Assembly: GCF_008831285.2 (NCBI RefSeq)
Contig: NC_045141.1
Location: 1,798,001-1,862,000 of the forward strand
DNA length: 64,000 nucleotides
Direction of reading: 5' to 3'
DNA from: Nymphaea colorata
Lineage: Eukaryota; Streptophyta; Magnoliopsida; Nymphaeales; Nymphaeaceae
The translations under genes and the position numbers were made by a program. Of this stretch, positions 46,186 through 57,200 are shown in pieces. Within the stretch, counting starts at the first letter, position 1; each line of letters starts with the position of its first letter. The notes below the pieces were generated by a model. It was not told the origin of the DNA, ran no database searches, and saw nothing but the letters and a program-made list of their open reading frames with translations.

Positions 46186-49080
46186 CAAAATGACGTTGTC
46201 CATGCAGTTCAACTATGGGATATTGTTGCACCCTTAGGTCCAGCATATATAAAGCTTGGTTAAGCATTAACCATCAATCCAGATATATTGTATCTTGCTG
46301 CTGTGGCAAACCTACAAAAACTTTGTGCTAAGGTGCTACACTCACTCTTTACTTTCTCATGCTCTTCCTTTAGTAGGATAATTATTGATTAATAACATGG
46401 TGGATTCCAAACATGCACTATAAAATCTTTCTTCCTTATCCAATGAAATTTGAAATAGCTATGGAATGTAAGTTAAGGTTATATGTTGTTATGCACATTC
46501 TGGTTTTGGGTTGTCTATATGCAAATGAAGCTTTTATGTCCAAAAATATGAAAGAAATATGCATTTGAATTGGAAAATATAATAACCATCAATTATTAAC
46601 AGCCACACTTGATGTGCACCCAACTTTGGTCCATCGTCTACTTGAAGTACCCATCTGATAAAGGTCCTTGTTTAGTGCTTTGGGTTCACCATATTACTTG
46701 CCATAAACTCCTATATTCACGACCATCCTATGAGGGAATACCTAAATGAACATCGTTCAAAAACCATAAAGGGCATCAAATTGTTGCATGGTTGAGGCTT
46801 GCTGGATGTACATTTCAATGGACATATGATCTTCACTTTTACCATTCAAAGGCCTATTAACTTTAAGTCTTTCCCTTGCTCAGTTTCAAACAAGTACAAC
46901 GTCTATTATATGAGAAAATTGTTTGTCAATCATGATATACCAATCTTGTCTATGTTAATAGACAGTGAATGTTCAACAAAAGATAAGTAAGTTCATTAAT
47001 CGCTTTTGATTTACATGTTGATAACAAGTTTATAATTTCATAGTATGTATAAGTTGAGAATTTAGGATATTGCTTTAGATTGAAAACCTACTTGACTAAT
47101 AGCTAGTAGTACCGAGTAGAATCATTGCTAGTGGAATGCTAATCCAGTGGGTATGAGAGTACACTGGGTATGAGAGTATGTAGGAGGCACCCATTCTACC
47201 TTTTTCCTGCAAAAATCATTACTGGAATCATGGCCATGTGTGCTATGTAAGCAAGTGTACATTATTTCATGTTAAGCAAATGTTAATATTTTGTTATCAA
47301 TTACTTTAAGATCTTAGATAATTTCCTAAACGGATTTTGCTTTATGAAAATTTAGGGTACCTTCATTCCCAAGTGATATTGGTATGTCTTTTCTTGAAGA
47401 GAAGCTTGGTCAGCCTTGGCATAAGATATATTATGAATTTTCTCCCTCTCCAATTGCCACTGGTAATTTCTCTAAGGACATGTTTTAAAACAACAATTTT
47501 GGGCAACTAATGATAGAATATGTTCATTTGCCAACATTTAGATATCTTGTACTTCTTATGGTACCTATATTGTTCATCTTTATTTCGTATGTTACAAATT
47601 TAACTTCTTTTTACTATAGTTATTTTGACCTTTTATGTTTACATTTGTTGAGTTTTATATGTGGCATCTTTGGGGGGGCAAATATATAAAGGATACCTTA
47701 AAGAAAATGAGAACATTTATTGTTTGGAATATGGATATGGTTCTTATAAAATGTCCACGAACAAATTTTGAATAACTAGCCTCCAACTTATATGTTGTTG
47801 GATTATATGTTGTTGGATAGGTGCATGAGCAAGGTATCCTGTTTTTTGAGGAACTTGACTATGTGAATGGCCGAATCTCCATTTTTAACTTGAATAATTC
47901 TAATTAACAGAAGCCTCTTATATTATCATAGGTGTGAATTTAGCCATTTTATTATCTTATGTTACTATTTTGTCAGTTGTAGATACACAATTGTATTCAG
48001 TAAATTGTTATATAGTAGTACTTAGTTAACAACTAGGCCAAAGGTAGTGGTGTAGAATTGTTATATAGTAGTACTTAGTTAACAACTTTGGTGCGTCATG
48101 TTGAATAGAATTCAATTATCAAGTTGTTGCACTTTATTTGTGTATTGAATTTGTAAGTAAGTTTTGTTTGGCTGTACAACCTCTATTAATGTTGTAGTTG
48201 CAAGTTAAGCAATCGTCAATTAATAGGTTTTTGTTTCGAAGACATATAATACACCTGGAGAAGGGCCCTTTCAACAGGATAGACAAAATGAGGAAAGTTA
48301 CCCCGAAATGCTGGAAGTGATATAGGGAAGCTGGTTAAGGTGGAATTTATATCCTACTTAAAGTTGGTTATATTTGTGGGTCTTCATCGGTCTTTATTTG
48401 GATACACTAGTTAGTTATCTTTTTCCTTGTGTCTTTTTAAAACCAATTTTCCCATAGCATGCATGTAGAGTTAAGTATCTAATATGTGAGTAATAAGGTT
48501 TGCATCAACATTTCCATGACCTTTACTATAATTGCAAGCGCTTGCTTGAACCTTTGTATTTTAAATAGTTTATTATGATGGAAGAGTTTTCTGAAACTAG
48601 CCCAAGTGCTTATTTTGTGATACTTGTGTTTATAACATTTATGTGATTAAGGAATCAAAGAGCCCTCAAACAGCTTCCTAGAAATCTCGTTATTGGGGAT
48701 TTATATCACTAGTCAATTAGGGCTATGGCATTGTTCTTTATTATTAAATGGCCTTCATGCAGCAGTCAATTAGTCATCTTTATTTTATTCTGGCGGCATT
48801 ATCATTTGTGATTGCCAGGGAAATAGCATTTGTTTGTTTTTACCATTTTATTTTTCTTTTTTTTTTAGCATTCTTTGTTGTCCCCACATGCTCAATTGTT
48901 GGATACATTTAAGAGAGGCAACTCACTGAAATAATGTATATATCATGGAGGTGTTGTGGCTGCTTGATGCTGGTTTTTCCAATGTTGATCCACACACGAG
49001 GAATCTAATACCAACTTTAGATGGCAAGTTGGTTATACATGACTTCGGAAATTCTGTTGTTTCATATGCTAGGTTTTTTC
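46186..49080 (+). pseudogene. ABC1/UbiB-family atypical kinase (ABC1K) pseudogene
   Basis: Five exon-like blocks occur in the right order. 46186-46332: LWDIVAPLGPAYIKLG-stop-ALTINPDI, where Gln of the diagnostic KxGQ motif is now TAA. 47357-47462: VPSFPSDIG and LGQPWHKIYYEFSPSP. 47662-47745: ASLGGQIYKGYLKEN, the nucleotide-binding Ala/Gly loop with an extra Gly codon. 47821-47877: FFEELDYVN. 48945-49080: LLDAGFSNVDPHTRN, then DFG at 49041-49049; the usual HADPHPGN catalytic motif is altered at H, P and G. Blocks are separated by intron-sized gaps with plausible GT donors at 46333 and 47463, so it arose by DNA duplication, not retroposition. Family members act in chloroplasts or mitochondria in quinone and lipid metabolism. 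This copy cannot encode a working kinase. Confidence 0.85.
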
Positions 49081-50069
49081 CAGACAAATTTACATATAAA
49101 AACTAGCATCCATGGCAGGCAAAAGCTTCCCTGAATCCTAACCTGCCCAATGCCCAATATTTGGACTTCCTCAATAATTCAGCTATCTCATACATAGTCT
49201 GACAAATGCTTCTTGTTTCTAGAAAAAATTATATATATTTGCTTTTTCGGACATGAAAGCTTTCAGAATCAAGCTCCTTTCTGTACTATTATATATAGAA
49301 ATTATCTTTAATATGTCATCGGAAGAAAATATGAATTGATTTTATTTTTCATACCCTTCTTTATTATGCTATATAAGAGGCAATCCTTTCCACTACCTTC
49401 CACCTATTTGTTTTTTCTAGATTGAGCATGTATATTGAAAGTATGATTGTTCTAAACAAGTCATATGAGGAGAAGATGGTTTTGGCATACATGCATGTAA
49501 AACCTGGTCTAGCTTGGGATTAGTGACTAAGAGATGCATTGAAAAGAGTTTCAAATGCCCTAAAGGAAGAATTCAAATTTTGGTGTTGATTCTACATTTC
49601 TGACATGCATACTCTTTGCGTCTACAAATGTTTACCTTTTCATTCCAGAGATAGACATTTCATTGACTTTTGCTCAAATTAACACGACAGAAATAGAACC
49701 TAGAAAATTATATGTTCAACTCCTTTTCAATGTTTTCATTCAACTTTTTCTGCATTATGAATTCAAGGATCTACTAAAGAGAAAAAGAGAATTGGACTTG
49801 AATAAATGACAATTTTTTATTTTCATATCTTCACATACGACTTTATTTAGATGTGAAGATATGAGTTTGGTAGAAACTAATAGATACACCTGATAAGGAA
49901 GCAAGAGAATCACTTTCAAGATTTTAGCTTTTTTATTATTGGATCTCTGATTCATCTCTTTTGATTTCAAATCACTTATTGCTGACTTTAGACATGTCAC
50001 CAACTTCATCTTCTTATTGACGTTGTTTTCTTTAAGCCCTTCGATTTCATAGGCAGCTTATGAAAAACT
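49081..50069. other. unassigned sequence after the ABC1K pseudogene
   Basis: It may contain decayed C-terminal ABC1K exons, but no motif could be recognised. It contains a perfect short inverted repeat (next entry). Confidence 0.4.
49824..49863. repeat. perfect 13-bp inverted repeat with 14-base loop
   Basis: CATATCTTCACAT (49824-49836) and ATGTGAAGATATG (49851-49863) could form a hairpin in RNA from either strand. The stem is too short for a typical plant miRNA precursor. Confidence 0.7.
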
Positions 50070-50296
50070 TTAAGGGAGTGTTTGGATGACAACCCTCTAA
50101 AGACTTGGTTTTGTGAAAAGCTTGGTTTAGATGCAAAAATCAGTTTTGCCTAAAAAACCGAAGGGGAGGCAGGTTTTTCAGGCCCTTCATGAAAACCAGG
50201 TTTTGTCATCCAAACATTCTGAAATGGTGTTTTGGGGTAAATACAGGTCCTATGAGACAAAACCTGGTTTTAGCTTGTCGTCCAGGCACTCCTTAA
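50070..50296. mobile_element. Tourist/PIF-like MITE (~225 bp)
   Basis: The left end is TTAAGGGAGTGTTTGGATGACAA; the right end, read on the minus strand, is TTAAGGAGTGCCTGGACGACAA. The ends carry TTAA on both sides. GGGnGTGTTTGG termini and a T/A-only target fit PIF/Harbinger MITEs, though TTAA is also compatible with other families. A third copy of the terminal sequence (TTGTCATCCAAACATTC) lies inside at about 50203-50219. Non-coding. Confidence 0.65.
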
Positions 50297-50929
50297 ATTT
50301 CTTTCTTGTATTGTTCTATTAAGAAATGTAAATTTCAGCTTCATAATGTTATAAAGAAAAAAGATAGCTACTGGAAATTTTTCTTAAGTACTTTAAGGAC
50401 AGTAATAACTTACTGATTTGATTTTTTCCAATATTTTAGGATATTCATATACTATTTCATCCTGATGGCAATCCTTTTCATGATGGTTTCAAAAACCAAC
50501 ACTGAAGAGATCAACTACCTCAAGATTGGAATTCCAAATGGTAAAATTTTCATCATTTACAGTTGATGTTCCCATCATTAGGTTTTTTTCCTTGTTGGCT
50601 ATTTTGATTATGTTTCTCAAGGACAGGTTTTCTTTTCAAAAGTAGGCTATACCAGTGATAAAGTCACCATTAACCAAATAGGTGTTAAAAGCTACAGCTG
50701 CCAAGTTGCCTAAACTTTTTTTTTGGCACTCGATATATGGCAAGGGTGCCCTTAGCCATTGCCAGAAACTTTTTTTATGACAGCCCCGTTGATTGACGGC
50801 CATGGCAACAAACATGGCAAATTATAAGGCTCAATTTCCTGATAGAAGCTATGATTTTCTCTCATTTGAATAAAAAATGTTTTGTTCTGCTGTCCTTTTT
50901 TCCCTTTCATGTACAAGACATTAAGGCTG
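50297..50929. other. unassigned sequence
   Basis: No gene, transposon end or notable repeat recognised. Confidence 0.4.
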
Positions 50930-51790
50930 CGTTTGATTGCAAGGAAGAATTTAACGTGGTAAATTTACCACGATAAATTTTTTTGGAAAAAAAACAGGAT
51001 AAAATTTAACCTTCTTTCGATTTGAGGTCCTATTTGATTGCAGGGAAGTTTTTTGTAGCGTAAAATTAACTGTATTTGATGCATAGGGTAGTTTTTTGCT
51101 GGGTAAATTTTACTGCGTTTGGTGCACAGAGCAAAAAATATGAGAGACTTTTTTCCTGACCGTTAGAACTTGTTGTTTTATTGGTTCTCCTCAAATAAGA
51201 AGAGGGTACAAAATGAAAGAAATCAGAAGAGGGTACAAAATGAACAAAACGAGAAGCTCCAACAATCCGAGTCCGAAAAAAAAAAAAACGCCTAAACGGA
51301 AAAACAAAAGAAAAATGAAAATCTCTCCTTCGATTCTTTTTTCCTCCTCCTCACCGCAACACCTCAGGCTCGGGAGAACCGCCAGTGGAGAAGATCGTCG
51401 GGAGAGCGGCCTCTCGCTTCAGAGATGGAGAAAATCCTTCGTCTTCGCCAAGAAAAAACCCTGCAACATCTCCACACTTCACGCCAATAACGCTTCTGAA
51501 TGCCCGTGTGGTGATCACTCGGCCAAATCCTTCGTCTTAGAAGGAGGTGAAAGCAGAGAGAAAATGAGGGGAACGAGAGAGCCCTAACGGCTCTCAAGAA
51601 AATCTGCGGGAAAAACTCCGACCTCCTGAGGTCGGACTTTTTTGTAAGGGAAGTTTTCCTTCGTTGTACCATTTTACCGGGTGGATTTTAACGGCGTTTG
51701 ATGCACCAACCACTTATCGAGTGAAATTCTCCCTCACCGTACATATTTCACCCGATGCACAGGATTTTTCCACATGGCCTAATATTCTAA
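50930..51790. mobile_element. possible non-autonomous DNA transposon with GC-rich interior
   Basis: Both flanks carry words such as GCGTTTGATTGCA, GCGTTTGGTGCA, GTATTTGATGCA and, on the right, GCGTTTGATGCACC, with AGGGAAGTTTT and GGGAAGTTTTCC near each side. The left part opens GGCTGCGTTTGATTGCAAGG, a style common at hAT- and PIF-type MITE ends. The 51300-51600 interior is GC-rich with open frames on both strands (51213-51587 plus, 51364-51672 minus), neither with a known domain. Exact ends and target duplication were not resolved. Confidence 0.35.
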
Positions 51791-53021
51791 GGAAAGTCAA
51801 AACTTGAAGCTGGTTTGGCAATATGGTCTTTGAAGATGGAAAAACTCAAGATGCATGGTGGCTGTCATTTCAACTAGGAGTGCGGAATATATGAAAGCTA
51901 ACGAACAAAATGGCCTTCAAGGGTTTGTTTCCCAGGGGCAGAAGAACAAAATGTTCTTCATTACAAAGAAAGTTGGAGCGCAGATGAGGATGAAGGCTCT
52001 GTGTTTGGGCTTCAAGAACAAGGAAAGTGTATGTAAATCTACAATGACTAAATTGCCTTGACAATTGAAAACATGTGAAAACACCCTTCCATAAGAACAA
52101 AGATGGAAAGATGGACAGAATAACATTAACATTGGCACGGTGGCATGCGAAGGGTCGAATGAATGAATAACGTTCTCGATCCTGAATGCTGACCACCCTC
52201 AGGGGGAGTTATCGAAAAGTGTCCAAAGTTACAGTATAATAAGCTGATTATGAGATTATAATTGATGTTCTAATGAGATCCTCCTCCTGACGGGTAGCCA
52301 ACGACCCTTTTATGTTTTTGGAGGAAACATTGTAGAAGAATCGAACTAGGTTTTGTGGGGATCAAGTGGGGGGCACTTTAATGGCAGACTGCAAATCTCC
52401 AAACAAATTACGAAGAGATATCATGCTAGAGATGTCAATGAATCAAATTTAGACCTTAAATATCTAATCATATTTCTTCAAATAAGTCAAATATGAAAAA
52501 AAAATGAATATTCGATTGAGAAATTCAAGTTTAAGAAATGCATCCAATTAGAGTTGGTCTTAACACAAATAATTAAAATCTAATTGGATTGTCAAACATC
52601 AGTATAGCCAATTAAATTTCCCTAATCCAATATTCATACATATCCTATTGGAGTTTAGATTCGTTTGTGAGTTCAAACGTCAGGTTGAGTTCAGATACGA
52701 ACTGTGATTTATAAATTGAGTTCAATTACAGTAAATTTCCTTTCATTATTATTTGAATTCAAATTCTAGTATGAATATGTGATCATTTATTAAAATCCCA
52801 TATGGTAAAAAGTATATCCAATCCAAATTCAATCAGCTGACAACCGTATGTTGGGCTTCAAGCACTGACATATAAAATATATAATACAGATATATCCTCT
52901 ACACAAAGTTTTTATTCTTACAAAGCTACTACGTAGCAAATAAACAAAAAGGGGTGTTAAACAACCCCCATTAACAAACTAAAATGCCCTTAATTTAATT
53001 TATTAATATTTAAATAAGACC
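51791..53021. other. intergenic sequence, no gene recognised
   Basis: Small overlapping frames at 51855-52196 on both strands have no recognisable domain. The rest is AT-rich. Confidence 0.4.
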
Positions 53022-53469
53022 TGCTTCAAATGTTTAGTCTCGTATCGAAAATTGTGAAGAATCTTCAAGGTTTTATAAAGATGGTCATTGATGAGAAGAT
53101 TGTCCTGATTCCAATCTTTTTCAAGGTTGAAACCAATACTGCTAGAGAGCAGGTTGAGATCCGTCGAACCAGAGACTCGAACCCAAGAGTAGGTCAGAGT
53201 GATATCAAAACCGGTTCAACACTCAAACCTAAGGTCCCACACAAGCAGACGCGTGTGCCTTAAAATGGTGGATTGTAATGCCTCAAATGTTTAGACTTGT
53301 ATCGAAGATTGTAAGGAATCTTAAAGGGTCATTGATGAGAAGATTGTGATTCCTAACATTTTCAGGGTTAAAACCAAAACTGCTAAGGGTTAAAACCAAA
53401 ACTGCTAGGAGACAGATTGAAATCCGTCGAACCAAAGACCCGAGCCTGAGAGTGGGTCAAGATGTTACA
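53022..53469 (+). repeat. diverged tandem duplication, LTR-like units
   Basis: Two copies begin TGCYTCAAATGTTTAG (about 53022 and 53278) and share ATTGATGAGAAGATTGT, GAAATCCGTCGAACCA-like and GGTCARGATGTTACA-like segments. The second unit, extended to TGTAATGCC (53274) and TGTTACA (53469), has TG...CA ends of an LTR about 196 bp long. It also contains an exact 22-bp direct repeat at 53364-53407. No retroelement genes are nearby, so an LTR identity is tentative. Confidence 0.6.
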
Positions 53470-54206
53470 CTCATTATCTGAGCGGTTTTCATAAGTAATA
53501 AATGACAAACAAATTTCTAAGTCACGCTTTTGATGTGTAGGTGAGACTTGAATAACAAATATAGAAGGTTTATATGCTGAAGGTCGTTAAAAACAAAATT
53601 TGCCGTGAATATACATTCATAAGGTTACTTTGCAAAAGTAACTATGGCCATACTTCCCAAATATGGAATCTTTGGAACCCAGTAATACTTCTTCCTCTTC
53701 GAAGTATCAGTTCAAGCTTGAGGTGGATTAATTTACAAACCTGTCAGTTTAATCATAAAATGCCTAGCTGCAACATGAGTGACTCTCCATAAACTCATCT
53801 GACATCAAGCATACATGTTCCCTATAAAAGCAACTCCATGAAAAGCAGAAAAAGTTACTGACACTATTCTCAGACTCGGTTAGGAGGAACTGCCAGCTTG
53901 AAGCAACAGCAGTCCTGGTTCAAACGCACAGACATGATACAGATCGAATATTGCGTTATAGTAGGTATAATAAAACCCATATGGGGACCAGACCACGGTG
54001 ACCAAACCTGCCACAAGGTCCAACATGAAAAACTTCAGTTGAAACCATCGCAGCCATAACAGCATCTCTAAAATTAGATTAGCAGTCATTGATAGTAACT
54101 GAGTTTCAAAAGCAGTGGACTACTTTTACAATTTTATGCCATTCCCCTCACACCATATGAATCAAAAGGAGAAAAAAGGAACAAGGACTTGAACATGCCG
54201 TAGCAA
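53470..54206. other. intergenic sequence / 3' flank of RRP17
   Basis: This includes the probable 3' UTR of the minus-strand RRP17 gene. No other gene was recognised. Confidence 0.4.
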
Positions 54207-57200
54207 CTACTTTCTAACTTTCCTTTTACCCTTGGCCTGCCTGGAACCATGGGCCATATTTTCCCACTTGCCTACCTGTTTCTTTGAACCCTTAATCCCT
54301 TTCCTTTCCCCCCCATGTCTCTGTAAACCCTTCCCAGGTTTCCTCGCACTACCTGCTACAGTACAATAGAAAGATAATTAGGTGCTTTTCTAATAATTAT
54401 TTCCAGAGAAAATGATTACCACAATTGAGGGGACAGAGACTTTTAAATTACAGAAAAGTATGTTCTCACCTTGCTTTAGCACATTTGCTTTCCTTGAAAG
54501 CTTTGCATGAGTTTTAATCACCTTCAAGACCCTTTCTTTGATAGGGATTGCATGCCTTTCTGCCACATGATCCCACATGTGAACATCCTTGTTCTCTTCT
54601 CCACACAACTCACTAGTTGTCACAGTGATGGTGGAGGACCCATTGTTGTAGACAGTAGTTCCTACACACAATAAGAACTTTTGACCACATTGATACACAA
54701 GATATTAAGGCTTAAAAAATCAGTGCATTTGATCACTTTGGATTTTTTTTTTCCAATACATGCCCAAGGCAAAGTTTCAGGGAATCAAGGAATTTGAGGG
54801 TGAGTAGAGAAAGAGAGTAGGTTCCTCCTATTTCTGAACCACCAATTGCTAGTGCCTACATGTATCAGAAGGAACAAGTTTGTGCAACTATCCAACACCT
54901 CTATCACACAACAGTAGACAGTATAATCTCGGCATCTTTCATACCCTCATCAAAGTGCACAACCATGTAAATGAAACAGTGGTCGAGAAGAATATTAAGC
55001 TATCAACACAATGCAATACCTTCCAACCCAAATCTGATACGAATAAAAGGTCTGGCCACAATGGACTGAAGAAATAACTTTATCGGTTTTTTCCCAACAA
55101 CTCGTGATCCTTACACCAAACCAAATGTCTCACTCCCTCTCTCTCTCTGTCACACACACACATATCCCACACAAACCCATCCCATCCCAAAGTGGTAGAG
55201 GGACATGCAAAGACAGCACTATACAAGCACGCAGAGGACTCAAGTACAAACATATATTTGTGCATCTAGAAAGATGCATACACACACGACTGTTCCCTGG
55301 CTTAGTAGTCAAAAGCACAAGGCGAGCTGAAAACAGCATATGAAAGCAATAAAAACGAGGAATAAGAGGGAGAAAGAGAAGAACAAAAAGAAAAAAAAAA
55401 AAAAGATGAGAAAAGGGAGAAAATCAGAAGAAAAAAGATGGAAAAAAAATAAAGGTAGAAGGAGAAAGTAAGAGGAAAAAAATGTTAACAATTCTTTACT
55501 TGGCTGCCTAAGTGGCCCAGACTAGTTGACAAGGTGAGCACCCGAGGAACGCCTAGGCACACTTTTGACTACTAACTTTTCTGGTCAGGAACTTCGGTTC
55601 AAACATACCGGTAATTGATGGACCATGAAAATCTTCACCATCTTCTTCAATCTCGTTACGGGGGTCATCTGGAACTGTGCCAGGATTCACTGGTCCACCA
55701 CCATAAGCTAATTGTATTTCCAGCTTCTTCTGTGGAAGTTATTGCAATCAAACAATCATAGTGAGGTAGTCCAATCTTTGTTACTTTTCTTTTTAAAAAA
55801 GATAATACACAAAAAGACAAACTAGTCATGTCATACACATGTAGTTGGTCTATTAAACGAAAGCATGCCTGATTTTACTACAATATTGCATAAATTCGAC
55901 TTATTATGGGTTCAAAAATGAAAACACACATCATGCACAGCCATACATCCTTTTGCAGCTCACTTTAACACCGAAGAGATCTAGTAGAAAAACAGTTGTC
56001 TCAATCAGTATTGAAACTAGAAATTGATCGAATCAGGCAGACTAATGATTCAGCTGAATTGGTTAAAAATTAGCAAAAACTATTATTATATATTTATATT
56101 TCATTTTAAAAATGGATGAAAAATGATATAAAAGTAATTTAAAAATAAAAAAACTTTAAACTACATAAAAATAGCATAAATGAATAGAGTATAACACATG
56201 GCAGACCTGTGTCGGTCGGTGAATCAACGATGTCACCAATTCAATTCAAATCAGAAAAGTCAGGCCAATTTTTACAACATTGGTCAACATGTATTTTGTG
56301 AGGTTAAGCACGGCCCAGATTATCATGTACCAGCCTACAGCTTCACAATGCAGGGTGTGCAGCCAAGTCTGACCACCTAGGTGTGGCTTTCATATGTAAG
56401 ATCCAGAAATACATGGTCCAAACTCCAAACTTACCCGTGTTCATGTAAATTCCTTTTCAGAATCTTACTGAATCATGGTATTTGGCTTTTAAATTCCACT
56501 GAATATTGTCTTAACATCATGACCTCTTGACTCAGTGTTGCCTTTCTTACTCAGTCAGTCCTCACTAAAGTAAACAGTTGCAGACCACATCTATTTACTT
56601 AAGCCCCCAACCGCTCCACAACCTTAGAGAATGTACGACATTGTATATAGTATACATTATGACCTCTTAATTCAGTCATACACAAATGGAAATCACATCT
56701 ATCCATTTAGGTCGACCAACAGTTCCATAACTTCAGAAAATCTAAGGAAAACAAGTGAAAAGCATCATACCTTTTTCCGTTGTTCAATTCGCAATTTTCT
56801 TGCCTTCTCCTCTAATTGCTGCTGAGCTTCTTTTTGCCTTCTCTTCTTTCGCTTATGAAACCCAGTAATAAAATCCCTAATTGAAATTCCCTTTTAGGAT
56901 GTAAAAATTGATAAGAAGAAAAGTAAACACAACAAGGCAGTCCCACAAATTGCAAATGGAGTGAAGATGTTAGCGAAACAGAAGACTTATCATCTTGAAA
57001 GAAAACCTTCTCCTTGCAGATTCAGAAAGACAAAGAAGAATAACAGGCATTTAGAACTATGTAGTTGAAACATCACCCAACCACCGCGGTATGGTGTGTC
57101 AATGTAAGCGAAAATATGCAGGTTGAGTAGGCTGACTTTTTTTAGGTTTTCTTCTTTTATTCTTCTTTTTCTTCTTCTTCTTCTGCTCTTTCTTCTTTTT

